Assembly (NCBI RefSeq): GCF_000189635.1
Contig: NW_002476266.1
Coordinates: 124,001 to 188,000, forward strand
DNA length: 64,000 bases
From: Tetrahymena thermophila SB210
Lineage: Eukaryota > Ciliophora > Oligohymenophorea > Hymenostomatida > Tetrahymenidae
Direction of reading: 5' to 3'
Part shown: positions 37,611 through 50,233 of the stretch, in pieces
How the letters are laid out: every line of letters begins with the position of its first letter
How positions within the stretch are numbered: the first letter of the stretch is position 1
Program-made: the position numbers and the translations under genes
The notes under the pieces: generated by a model
What the model was told of the DNA's origin: nothing
The model's database searches: none
What the model saw: only the letters and a program-made list of their open reading frames with translations

Positions 37611-39229
37611 AAGCAAAAGAAACTAATAACTAACTAACTAACTAACTAACTTGTAAATAAATATTTTAATTTTATAAACTTTTATAAATATTTGTACAAT
37701 AATAATTTATCATTAATATTTTAATTTTTAAGTAACTCAAAAGACTTCTATCCGCATAGTAAATTAATTTTAAAAAACCCATTTCAATTAAAAAAATATG
37801 GAAAGTCAAAGCAAGTAATAAATGAATTTCATTAATGTTATATAAAATGAATAAATATGTAAATATAACTTTTTAATAATTTCAAAATTTTATTTTTAAT
37901 TGAAAATAAAATAGATAAATATATATAGTTATAATATGTTTAATAAAATAAATAAAAAATGAGCAAGTAATTTTCATTTACAATATAAAAACTTAATAAA
38001 TTAGATTGCTTCATAAATTAGAAATAGGAAATTTTATATTGTAGCGACTAGTAATCAGTTCATATATTGATACATATTACTAAACTCAAGGTTCTTACAT
38101 AAGATAGTAATCAAATAAAAATTCTATAAATTAACTAGAATAATAAATTTTATACAAATTAGAATTTTCTTTATTATAAAATTTAAAAAAGGTAGGTGTT
38201 TAACATAAAAATTTTCTTTATTTAACATTAAGTAGAAATTGTATTGATTTATTTATTTTCATATTCTTAATATAAAAAAAAAGAATTAAAAAATAAGTAA
38301 AAAAAATTTAGCTATTTAAATATATTTTTGTTTCAATGAGCACAAAAGGAGATTTATTAGTTTTGGTATACATATTGTAATCGCTAACTAATCTTGAAAA
38401 ATTTAATGGACCAATATACCATTTACAATATCATTCATAGCCTTTAGCTTTCTTGTAGCTTAAGTTAATCTGATATATTTAAAATCCTACTACCTAATGA
38501 GTTAATGTATGTATCAATAGAATTGATTAGATATCTTTTAAAAATGTAAAGCTCTTTGAGATGAACTCTGAAAAAACTAAGCTCATCCTAGTATACTTGC
38601 GCTTCTTCTTCTTAAACTGAAATATAACTTCAATCATTTAGTTTATTTAGTTGAGCTCTAATGATTTAAGCTTTTGGAAAAGAAAACTAATAATAATAAC
38701 AAGAAAACAAGTATATCTTAGATTAATTCCTTTTAAGAGGAAAATTATGCAAGTATGTAAGGCAAATTCCAACTATTTTTTATAATAATATTTTTTTAAA
38801 GTTATCAAAGAAAATTATAGAAATTTTAGATAGCAATTAATCATATTTAGAGATAAGAGAGCTTGTGACAAACAAATTAAAAAATAAATAGTTAAATAAA
38901 ATATTTTTTTTGTTAAAATGGATACTTTAATATCTCATATATAAATAAAGACCAAGTTATAAGATTTTTGAAAAGTGATTTTTGTTAAAAATGAATTGGT
39001 ATATCATTTTCAATTTTTGAGCTCTGGTCTTAATGCATGAAAAATTAAAGTAATACTTGTATCAATAATTCACTTTGGAAATTTATTTTTCAATTAAAAA
39101 TATTAGATCTCTTCTAATAAGTATTTATTATTTTTATTTAATTTTTATAAATAATAGATAAGAAAATACTTTTTTGAATAAATCAATTTAAAAAAAAAGA
39201 ATATTAGATTGCAAAGTAGATTAGTAAAA
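37611..39229. other. Intergenic with a possible coding relic
   Basis: About 1.6 kb between two plus-strand genes. Begins with a ctaa repeat at 37627-37650. Contains a minus-strand coding-like stretch at 38290-38650 listed separately; otherwise AT-rich spacer. Confidence 0.5.
38290..38650 (-). pseudogene. Possible degraded coding fragment
   Basis: Two minus-strand stretches read like protein but in different frames. Upstream one: VQEEEAQVYQDELSFF, then FKRYLINSIDTYINSLG. Downstream one: KKAKGYE, a TGA, then YCKWYIGPLNFSRLVSDYN. No intron of plausible length reconciles them, so this is either a gene remnant or a wrongly read spliced gene. Family unknown. Confidence 0.25.
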
Positions 39230-42200
39230 ATGAGTTAGTTGTATCAATAAAAAATAGAAAATTGGTTATAAGAAATTTTAGAAAAGCTAGATTAAAGAGG
39301 TATTTCTCTTAAAATAGTTAAGCTCAAAGGCTAAGGATCTTTTAAGAAAGTTTATGAATGCGTCAATGAGAAGACAAAAAAGAATTTAATACTAAAAATT
39401 TCTCATGGAGAAGGAAACATTGATTTAAAAAATGAATACCGAAACTCATAGAAGATCAACTTCTCGCCTTTGAGATTAGTGAAAATAGATTAATTGATAT
39501 CTTTATAAATTAATGAAGAAGAATTTTGTGTAGGGATATCTGAAAAAGTAGCGGAAAAGAACTTATTGATGACTATAGAATCAAGAGAGAGGCCAAATAT
39601 TGAAAACTCTTTAAAAATGCTGATTGATATTTTGTTTGCAGCTTCTGAGTGCGATATTTCAAATTTTTAGCATTTAGATGTTAAACTAGAAAATATTGTT
39701 ATAAAAAATGGAGATTTTTATTTAATTGACTTCTCTTCCTCACCCGAAGATTAATTTGCTACAATCACATAAAGTTATAGTCCATTAGATTACATCACAA
39801 AAAAAACTATCAAAAGATATGATATACATTGTGTAGGACTTTCCTGTAATAAATATATTCAAGTAAAATAAATGGATAAAAAAGAATAAGTAAAATTTTA
39901 AACACTTATAAGCTACATCAAATTCTATATGCTAAATAATCATTACTATTAAAGATAAACACTAATAGGTATGCTCAAAATACTTTGCTAAACTTTTAAA
40001 ATCGATTTTACTGAGTATTAAAATCATTTAATCTAACAAATTGATGAATCTAGATTTAATTAAATGTAAAGGGCTTACGCATATATAACTTTACATTTAA
40101 TGCAAAATGATAAGCTAAATTATAAATAGCCTAAATATCTATTAAATGCTGACAGAATTCTCTAAGAAGAAAATTAAATATAATCGTATTATAGTTTATT
40201 TACTACATTAGAAATTGCTGAATTTTATTTTGAATAAAATAACTATGAGCTTTGCGATAAATACTTAAAAAAATTAGAATACCTTCAAAATGATGAAAAT
40301 GATAAAGAATTGAAACTTTTATACCTAAGGATAGATTATTATAAGCTGCTATTTAAGTTAAATTAAAATTAAAATTATTAAACAGACTTACACTTGCAAT
40401 ATCTTAACAAAGCTATTTAATTAACTTGTAATTTAGAAAAAAAACATCCACTTAGATTATTTTTACTCAAAATTAAAGATGAGTGTTACAAATAAATTTT
40501 AATGAGAGATGATAATACTCAGTGTTTCTAGGAATACGAGGCTCTAAATGACAGTGCAATTGATAATGAATATCCTGCTCCCACTGATTATAATTATTAA
40601 GATTTACTAAAATATAAGGTTGCTAAATGTCAAAAAAATGAAGATTTTTTTTCAGCTGAAAGATATTTGGAAGATATCTTAAAAATTAATTAAAATTTAT
40701 ACGGAAAAGCAAGCTTAAATGCAGCTCAAGTGTTAGAAAAACTATTCTAAAACTAAAGAAACATTTATAAAACTATTTAAGAAGATAGATATGAAAGAAA
40801 TCAACCTAAAAAAGAGATTGTTGAAAGTAAAAGTATAGAGAATTTCAAAAATGTTTTAGACTTAGAATGTTGCGACTTAGAAAAACTGACAGAATAAATC
40901 TAATATTGCGAGAAAGTAATTGAAAGAGCTGAGTTATTAAATGAAAATTATTTAAAAGAATATTTTTATTGTATAAAATAACTGCTTCTCAACTGTATCA
41001 AAAAGAATGAGTAAAATATCTAAAGTAAAAAGATTCACCAAAACCACTAAAATTCTAGCTAAATCAATATATATTCTAGAAACCACTAAGAGTTATTAAA
41101 TGAAAATTATCTAAAAGAATATTTTTATTGTATAAAATACCTGCTTCTCAACTGTATCAAAAAGAATGAGTAAAATATCTAAAGTAAAAAGATTCACCAA
41201 AACTACTAAAATTCTAGCTAAATCAATCTCAACTGTATCTAAAAGAATGAGTAAAATATCTAAAGTAAAAAGATTCACCAAAACCACTAAAATTTTAGCT
41301 AAATCAATATATATTCTAGAAACCACTAAGAGTTATTAAATGAAAATTATCTAAAAGAATATTTTTATTGTATAAAATACCTGCTTCTCAACTGTATCAA
41401 AAAGAATGAGTAAAATATCTAAAGTAAAAAGATTCACCAAAACCACTAAAATTCTAGCTAAATCAATCTCAACTGTATCAAAAAGAATGAGTAAAATATT
41501 TAAAGTAAAAAGATTCACCAAAACCACTAAAATTCTAGCTAAATCAATATATATTCTAGAAACCACTAAGAGTTATTAAATGAAAATTATCTAAAAGAAT
41601 ATTTTTATTGTATAAAATACCTGCTTCTCAACTGTATCAAAAAGAATGAGTAAAATATCTAAAGTAAAAAGATTCACTTAAACCACTAAAATTCTAGCTA
41701 AATCAATCTCAACTGTATCTAAAAGAATGAATAAAATATCTAAAGTAAAAAGATTCACCAAAATCACTAAAATTCTAGCTAAATCAATATATATTCTAGA
41801 AACCACTAAGAGTTATTAAATGAAAATTATCTAAAAGAATATTTTTATTGTATAAAATACCTGCTTCTCAACTGTATCAAAAAGAATGAGTAAAATATTT
41901 AAAGTAAAAAGATTCACCATAACCACTAAAATTTTAGCTAAATCAATATATATTCTAGAAACCACTAAGAGTTATTAAATGAAAATTATCTAAAAGAATA
42001 TTTTTATTGTATAAAATACCTGCTTCTCAACTGTATCAAAAAGAATGAGTTAAATATCTAAAGTAAAAAGATTCACTAAAACTACTAAAATTCTAGCTAA
42101 ATCAATCTCAACTGTATCTAAAAGAATGAGTAAAATATCTAAAGTAAAAAGATTCACCTAAATCACTAAAATTCTAGCTAAATCAATATATATTCTAGAA

Positions 42201-44857
42201 ACCACTAAGAGTTATTAAATGAAAATTATCTAAAAGAATATTTTTATTGTATAAAATACCTGCTTCTCAACTGTATCAAAAAGAATGAGTAAAATATCTA
42301 AAGTAAAAAGATTCACTTAAACCACTAAAATTCTAGCTAAATCTATATATATTCTAGAAACCACTAAAAGTTATTAAATGAATATTATCTAAAAGAATAT
42401 TTTTATTGTATAAAATACCTGCTTCTCAACTGTATCAAAAAGAATGAGTAAAATATCTAAAGTAAAAAGATTCACCAAAACCACTAAAATTCTAGCTAAA
42501 TCAATATAAATTCTAGAAACCACTAAGATTTACGAATTAGATAAAAAGAGAGACATTCCTCATCAAATTAATTAAAGTAACATATACCAAAAAAGCAAAA
42601 AGTTCATCTGAGATAATAATTTTAAATTTATCCTTGGCTTATTTACCAAGCTTATTTTTTAAAATTATTGTATTATATATTTATTTTAAATCAATAGATT
42701 CCTATTAAAATATCCTTTAAAACATTTAAAAATCTAAAGTTAAATAGTAAGCAAAATAAAATAAAAAGTGCATTATACAACTCCCTAAATTAAGGTAAAA
42801 CCTAAAATGATAAAATTTATTTGGATAGTAAAATTTATGATAATAAATAAAGAGACCATGCAAATATCCATAATGAATTTTAACTATTAATTAATAATGG
42901 AAATTTGAATTAATAAAATGGCAAGCTATTTCAAAGTGACTAGAAATAGTTTTTCTCTGATACTAGCTACAGATAAAACATGAATGAAGATAATTAACTT
43001 TCATAGATTATTTAACCATACTAAAATAATTTTTAATCTTACTTATAATCTTATCAAATTGATATTTAATAATAATATTATAATACTGATTCGAATTAAA
43101 ACACATTATAAGTTTATTTTTTTAATTAATAATGTTAGAATATAAATACACAAAATAACGACCATTAAAAAGTGAAAGAAAAAATAACACTAGCTGATTC
43201 ATCAAATGATAACATAACCAACAATTTTAACTTTGGAAATGACTTAGCATATTCAGAAGATACAAATATTTTTAGTAGCGAAGAAACTGAATGGTAAATT
43301 GAAGATTAAAAATATGAATAAGAAAAATAACATGAATTTCATTTTGACTCTGATTATTATTATGTATTTAAATATGAATTTAAAAATGAATATCAATAAA
43401 ATTATGAATGTAAATAAGAATATAATTAAAATCATAATACTTAGGAAAGACTAAATAGTGACAATTATCTAAACAGGAATATTTGTAGAAATCATTTTGT
43501 CTTAAATGACTTAAATTTTAATATTAACAATCCATATTTTAACTTTGAGAAAGAATAACAACAACATGAAAATTTTAATACACTTAATAGCTAAGTTAAT
43601 TAAGAATAATCATATCTTGAACCAACTCAACATAAAGAGAACTAAAAAATATATACTGCGTACTTAATTAATTTTTATGGTGTCCCAGAGAAACATTAAT
43701 TTAATGAATTAAACTAGTAATAATATCAATTCACCATATTTCAAAGTGAAAATAATTTTAATTTTTTTGAAAATAGCTAATTTTATTAAAATTCTAATAT
43801 CATTTAATCAGAATAAAAGTACAGATATGAGAATGTTTGTAGAAATCATTTTGCCTTAAATGACTTAAATTTTAATATTAACAATCCATATTTTAACTTT
43901 GAGAAAGAATAACAACGACATGAAAATTTTAATACACTTAATAGCTAAGCTAATTAAGAATAATCATATCTTGAACCAACTCAACATAAAGAGAACTAAA
44001 AAATATATACTGCGTACTTAATTAATTTTTATGGTGTCCCAGAGAAACATTAATTTAATGAATTAAACTAATAATAATAACAATTAACCATATTCTAAAG
44101 TGAAAATAATTATAATTTTTTTGAATGTAGCTAATAATATTATTTTTTTAATATCATTTAATCAGAAAATGAGTACATATATGACTGTGAAAATGAAAGT
44201 GTATATGAAACTAAAGATAGTCTAAATAGAAATAATTATCTAAAAAATATGCAAAGTTCTGATAGTTATAAAATAATATAATAAAATTATAATTTCTCTA
44301 ACATGTATAATTTTTAAAATTAATAGCTTCATTTTTAAATTGAAGTTGGTGAAGATTAAATTTATGCTTAAGAATATTAAGATGAAACTTAGGAAAGACT
44401 TAATAGAGATAAAGAACAGTTAAAATTATAGACGTAAAACAAGAATTTTTGTAATAATTTTCTCTAAAATGATTATTTATTCTCAAATAACAGAAAACAA
44501 TTATTTTTAAATGATTTAAATATTAATAATAACAACAACCAGTATTTTAACTTTGAGAAAGAGTAGGAGTAATATGAAATTTTAAATACACTCTATATTT
44601 AAGCTAATTAAGAATTACCATATCTTGAACAAACTCAAAATGAAGAGAACTAAAAAATATTAATTGCAAACTTAATTAATTGTAATAGTCTCCCAGATAA
44701 ATGTTAATTTAATGAAATAAACTAATAATTTCACTAATAAGCTACATCTCTAAGCGAATATAATTCTTATTTTTTAGAAAACAACTAACTAATTTAAAAT
44801 TTAAATTTCTCTTAATCAGTAGAATAAAGGTTCAGCAATCAATATGAAATAAGATGA
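39230..44857 (+). CDS. Giant kinase-like protein with TPR-like region and in-frame coding minisatellites (1875 aa)
   Basis: One uninterrupted ciliate-code frame of 5628 nt from ATG 39230 to TGA 44855-44857. Residues 20-250 resemble a degenerate protein kinase: KGQGSFKKVYECV as glycine loop, LILKIS with the beta-3 Lys (about 56), QHLDVKLENIVI (HLD 148-150) and LIDFSSS where DFG is expected (167). Residues about 320-560 are helical with TPR-like pieces (EIAEFYFEQNNYELCDKYLK, SAERYLEDILKINQNLYG, ASLNAAQVLEKLF). Residues about 568-1100 are tandem copies of an 80- or 53-residue unit containing LLNENYLKEYF and KNEQNIQSKKIHQ. The last 750 residues are Asn/Gln/Tyr/Glu-rich with a second repeat type. 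All repeat lengths are multiples of three, so the frame survives. The end in YEIR-stop is shared with the downstream paralogue. Introns of length divisible by three cannot be excluded. Confidence 0.8.
40931..42526 (+). repeat. Coding minisatellite, 240/159-nt units (eight copies)
   Basis: Units start at gagttattaaatgaa-type sequence at 40931, 41090, 41330, 41570, 41810, 41969, 42209 and 42368. Spacings are 159 or 240 nt; the 240-nt form carries an extra internal 81-nt copy of the block ctcaactgtat..aaatcaat. Copies are about 95% or more identical by eye, which implies recent expansion or gene conversion. The paralogue downstream has a single diverged copy (about 48335-48490). Confidence 0.93.
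43482..44190 (+). repeat. Coding tandem duplication, 354-nt unit
   Basis: The block starting tttgtagaaatcatttt at 43482 recurs at 43836, giving a 354-nt (118-codon) unit, nearly identical over its first 250 nt (for example actgcgtacttaattaattt in both). A strongly diverged third copy follows near 44500-44720. Confidence 0.9.
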
Positions 44858-46598
44858 ACAAAAAACTATGGAAAGTCTCATAAAAGGTACTTTTACTTAA
44901 TTAATTTTTATAAAGACTAATTTTTTATTTAATTTGTATTAAGATTTATAAATTAATTTATTAACAAAAAGGAGTATTTTTACTCAAATAAATTATTTAT
45001 AAAGAAAAGGTTGAAAAACAATCTGAGTTCTCATTAAATTTAAGCTTTTCTAAATAGATAAATAGATCATACTTAATGGGAAGGGCAAAAATAAATCATT
45101 GAAGAGTAGGTAAAATATTTCAAAGTAATTTTATTTCAATTTAATTTTCAATTATTTTACAAAAAATTAAAATTTTTAAATTTAAAAAAGAATTTAAATG
45201 AATCTCAAGTGATAAATAAAAGTTAAATTTAAGTTTTTATTAATCATTATTTGTTTCCTTTATATTTTTTATCTTATTTTTTAAAGCATTTTATGATTTT
45301 TTTAATTTTTAATAATTTATAATAGAATATATTTTATTATCTCTATTTATTTATTTAGATTTAAAATATTTATATCAAACATTTTTAGACAGACATCAAT
45401 CACATCATAATAATTAAATTTAAGTTTAATATTAACTTTAACTATTATCTGTATTTTGTTATTAAAAAATAATAAAATTTAAACTTAATTGAATATATTA
45501 AATTATTGAATTAGATTTAAGTTTATAAAACTTTAAATCACATATTAAATCTAATAAATCTATTTAATTTATCTGATTTTTGAATTGTTGTTACTCTTTA
45601 TAGATATTTTAATTATCCTAATTTTAATAATTTAAATATACTTTAAAATTAAGTAGTTAAGTTAAAATTCTAAATAGTAGTTAAGCTTATGCTTATCTTA
45701 CTTAGCATTAATATATTAATTTAAGTTTAATTTATTTTTTAATTAATTCTATGAAAAGTTTATTTGGCACTTATGTGTAATATTTAATTAATTAGATAAT
45801 TTAATTTTGTAATTTTAAAGATATTATTAATAATTATTAACTTTAATCAAAATTTTAATGAAATTTTAGCTAAAACCAATATTTTTATTTTAAACCTTTG
45901 GGATAATAAATTGATATTTTTATGATTTGGATCAGCGCACGAGTTTAGTATTATATTATGTAAAAAATTTTAATATTATTTATCATTCTTATAATCTAAT
46001 TCAAATAATATCATTTACTTATTTTAACATTAATTATATATAGTCTTTAACTTCCTAAATTATTTTTATATAAAAATAAATCTTATATTTTAACCTATTA
46101 TACACCATGATCGGTAGGAAATCCCTTAAACTCATAACTATATTTACTTAATTTTAATATTATTTAATTAAAATTTTTTCTTTAAAAATTTGAAAGAGTT
46201 TTTAATTGATTTTATCTCGATATAATTACTAAATTTGTAATTTTTACAAGTATTTATTTTTTTTCAAAATTGACCAGTTTTTTAATAAATAAGACCTATT
46301 TTAAATTAAAAAAAAATGTTAACATTTAAAAGAATTTTGAATGAAAAATTTAATTTTTTTCCAAATTGGTATTAATCCTTGAAATTAGAATATTAAGTAT
46401 TATTATATTTCATGGTGGTGATTATTCTTTTCTATTCGTTTATAAACGCTCTATCTCTCTTATTAGCTTTTATTTAATTATAAATCAATTATGAAATGCT
46501 TACTTCAATTTAGATTAATAGATAAGAAATACTTTTGACAAATAAAGTAATAAGATTTTATTAAATAAAAACAAATTGATAATCAATATTAAAATGAT
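44858..46598. other. Intergenic, start shared with the 3' flank of the paralogue
   Basis: About 1.7 kb. The first 0.7 kb (to about 45560) matches the sequence after the decayed paralogue (50234-50880), for example aataaatc..gaagagt and aatgaatctca..ttgataaat, so the duplicated segment extends beyond the coding region. The remainder is AT-rich spacer. Confidence 0.65.
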
Positions 46599-49500
46599 AT
46601 GAGTTTAGATATTTTAAATAATCTAAAATAATAAAAAGGTATTTCTCTTGAAATAGTTACGCTAAAAGGCTAAGGAGGTTTTAAGAATGTTTATGAATGC
46701 GTAAATACTTAGAAATAATAGAATCTAATAGTCAAAATTTCTATGGGAGATGGCAATGCTGATTTAAAAAACGAACATGCAAATTCTTTAAAGATCTAAT
46801 TCAAACCTTTGAAGTTAGCGAAAATAGATGAATTGCACTCTTTAGAATTTAATGGAGAAGAGTATTTGGTAGGGATATCTGAAATAGTAGGAGAAAAAAA
46901 TTTAGGAATGGTGATAGAATCTAAAGAAAAGCCTACATTAGCAAACGCAATAAAAATGCTTATAGATATTTTGTTTGGAGCTTTTGAATGCTAAATTTCA
47001 AATTTTTAGCATAAAGATATAAAGCCATCAAATATTGTCATTAAAAATGGACATTATTATTTAACTGACTTCTCTTCTTAAGATGAAACTAATATAATCA
47101 CAAATTCTTTTAGCCCATAAGATTATAATACCAAAAATGTTATCTAAAGATTTGACATTTTCTCTTTGGGTTAAACTTGTAATTTATATATCAAAGTTAT
47201 TATGCAAATGAATAAAAAAGAATAAGTAGTATTTTAAACACTTATAAGCTACATCAATCCTATATGCTAAATAATCACTACTATTAAAGGTAAACACTAA
47301 CAGGCATGCTCAAAATACTTTGCTAAACTTTTAAATTTGATTTTACTGAGTATTAAAATCATTTAGTTCAACAAATCAATGAAGGTAGATTTAATTAAAT
47401 ATAATAGGCTCTATCATATATAAATTTGCATTTGATGCAAAATGATAAGCTAAATTATAAATAGCCTATATATCTATTTTGTGCTTTATCGAAAAAAATG
47501 ATCTAATATAATCTTATTATGGTTTATTTATTATATTAGAAATTGCTGAATTTTATTTTGAAAAAAATAATTATAATGATTGCAATGAATACTTAAAAAA
47601 ATTAGAATGTCTTGAAAATGATGAATTTGATGAAGAAAAATTTATTTTATACATAAGTATTGGTTATTATAAGTTGCTATTTTTTTTAAAATATAGCTAA
47701 AATAGTGAGAATTGCTTGGAATATTTGGAAAAGGCCATTTAATTAGCTTAAAAATTAGAACAAACACACCCTCTTAAACTATTTTTACTTAAAATAAAAG
47801 ATGAGTGTTAAGTAAATCAAGAAAGAGATGATTATAGTGAATTGTGTTTCGAGGACTATGAAGCTTAGAATGATAGTGCAATTGACAATGAACAAATAAA
47901 AGATGAGTGTTAAGTAAATTAAAAAAGAGATGATTATAGTAAATTATGTTTCAAGTATGAAGCTTAGAATGATAGTGCAATTGACAATGAACATCCTGCT
48001 CCCACTGATTATAACTATAAATATTTACTAAATATGAAGATTCTTTAATGTCAAAAAAATGAGGATTATAAATCAGTGGAGAGATATTTGTTAGATATCA
48101 TAAAAATTGATTAATAATTATATGGATAAGCAAGCTTAAATTTAGCTCAAGTGAAATAAAGGTTATTTGAAAACTAAGAACTTTACATTTAAAAAATTAT
48201 TAAATTAGAAGGATATAAAAGAAGTCATGATGAAAAAGAAATTGCTGGAAGTAGAAGTATATAGAATTTCAACAAAATTTTAGATTTAGAATGTTGTAAC
48301 TGGAAATTAAAAGTATAAATACAATTATGTGAGAAAGAAATTAAAAAAGCTGAGTCCTTAAAAGATAATTGTTATTTATTAGAGTATTTTTAGTGTATAA
48401 AAAACCTGCTTCTAACTTGTATCTAAAAAAATGAGTAAAATAGCTAAAACAAAGAGACTAATCAAAACCACTCAAATTTTAGCTAAATGATAAAACATTC
48501 TAAAAACAATAAAGATTAAATAATTGTTCAACATTCCTCTTCAAATTAATTAAATTAACATAGCATATAAAAAGGTAAAAACTATTTGGATGAATAGAAT
48601 GTCATCGATGCTTTATCTAAAAATAATAATTTATTCAAACCTTTTAATCAATGCAATTAATCACACGAAAATAAAATTCTAAAATGTTCTCCCAAAGCAA
48701 CAATTTACTGTAAGTCTTTATAATAATTATAGTAAAATTAGGATTAATGAATATTTAAATAATCAAGTCAAAATAATTCAAAAATGAAATAATTTAATTC
48801 CGAATAGAATCTAAAAACTTTAAGTTTTGATAATATGTAAAAGGACCATACAAATATTAATAATAAATCTTAACTACAAATTGATAATGATAAATTAAAT
48901 TAAAAAAATAGCAAGCTATTTCAAACAGACTATAAACAGCTATTTTCTTATACTAACTAAGGATAAAGCATGAATTAAGATAATTAACTATTAATGAATG
49001 TTTAATTATTTTAAAATAATTCTAATAATAATTTTTAATCATCCTTACAGTCGTCTAAATAAATTGACCATTAATAAGAAAATTAAAATAATGACTTTAA
49101 TTAACTGGATAAATATGATTATCTAGATAATTTGTGTCACTCTTTATAAAAAAGAGACGGAAATTGTTAAACATCTTTAAAGATTTTTTGTAGTAATACT
49201 TAAATTTCTGAAAGTTCTTAAATAAACTAGTAAAAGTAATATAATTCAAATAACAATAATTTTAAAAAGGAATAATCTCAATTGTAAATTGAAGATTAAA
49301 ATTAAGAATAAGGATATGAAGATAAGCATGAAGCTTAGGATAGACTATATAATGATATTTATCTTAATAATAGGTGTCACTCTCGTTATAAAAATGATGA
49401 AACTGTTTTATCATTTTCAAAGATCACTAGTAGTAATAATTTACTTTCTGAAAGATCTTAAATAAACTAATAAAATTAAAATATGTCAAATAACAATAAT

Positions 49501-50233
49501 TTTAAAAAGGAATAATCTCAATTGTAAATTGAAGATTAAAATTGTGAATAAAGATACGAAGATAAGCATGAAACTTAGGTTATACTAAATAATAATATTA
49601 ATCTTAATAATAGGTGTCACTCTCGTTATAAAAATGATGAAACTGTTTTATCATTTTCAAAGATCACTAGTAGTAATAATTTACTTTCTGAAAGTTCTTA
49701 AATAAACTAATAAAATTAAAATATGTCAAATAACAATAATTTTAAAAAGGAATAATCTCAATTGTAAATTGAAGATTAAAATTAAGAATAAGGATATGAA
49801 GATAAGCATGAAGATTAGGATAGACTATATAATGATATTTATCTTGATAATAGGTGTCAGTCTCATTATAAAAAAGATGAAACTGTTTTATCATTTTCAA
49901 AGATCGCTAGTAGTAATACTTAACTTTCTGAAAGTTCTTAAATAAACTAATAAAATTAAAATATTTCAAATAACAATAATTTTAAAAAGGAATAATCTCA
50001 ATTGTAAATTGAAGATTAAAGTTGTGAATAAAGATATGAAGATAAGCATGAAACTTAGGATATACTAAATAATAATATTTATCTTAATACTAGTAGTTGC
50101 TTCCTTTATAAAAAAGATTAAAATTAATCTTCAAATTCTCTATAATTTGTTTGAAAGTAGCGAAATAGTTTTAATTTAAAGTTTTTAAAAATCAGAATAA
50201 TAAGGGTACAGTAATGAATATGAAATAAGATGA
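46599..50233 (+). pseudogene. Decayed tandem paralogue of the giant kinase-like gene
   Basis: Starts MSLDILNNLKQQKGISLEIV and follows the upstream gene closely: KGQGGFKNVYECV, IVKISMGDGN, QHKDIKPSNIVI, LTDFSSQDE. The first frame ends at TGA 47433-47435 (278 codons). Alignment to the upstream copy shows a one-base deletion near 47257-47260 and a 7-nt net loss near 47480-47510, then the homologous frame runs on (TPR-like part, single copy of the minisatellite unit), meets an in-frame TGA at 48748-48750, and continues through four 80-codon repeats to TGA 50152-50154. The ancestral end (NEYEIR-stop) is at 50231-50233 in another frame. At least three disruptions make a functional full-length product unlikely, though the 278-codon kinase-like piece could still be made. 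A host gene duplicate, not a mobile element. Confidence 0.8.
49270..50150 (+). repeat. 240-nt tandem repeat in the decayed paralogue (four units)
   Basis: The block gaataatctcaattgtaaat begins at 49270, 49510, 49750 and 49990, an exact 240-nt (80-codon) period. Copies are about 90-95% alike; the last is truncated. The unit is unrelated in sequence to the 240-nt unit of the upstream gene. Confidence 0.92.

Noticed and set aside
41111-41566. Two near-identical minus-strand frames with Leu/Ile-rich products
   Set aside because: Antisense shadows of the plus-strand 240-nt coding minisatellite.
44860-45110. Possible extra coding exons after the giant kinase-like gene (frame with VEKQSEFSLNLSFSK)
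   Set aside because: Both paralogues share the earlier end YEIR-stop in the same relative place, and the later frame is not conserved in the second copy.
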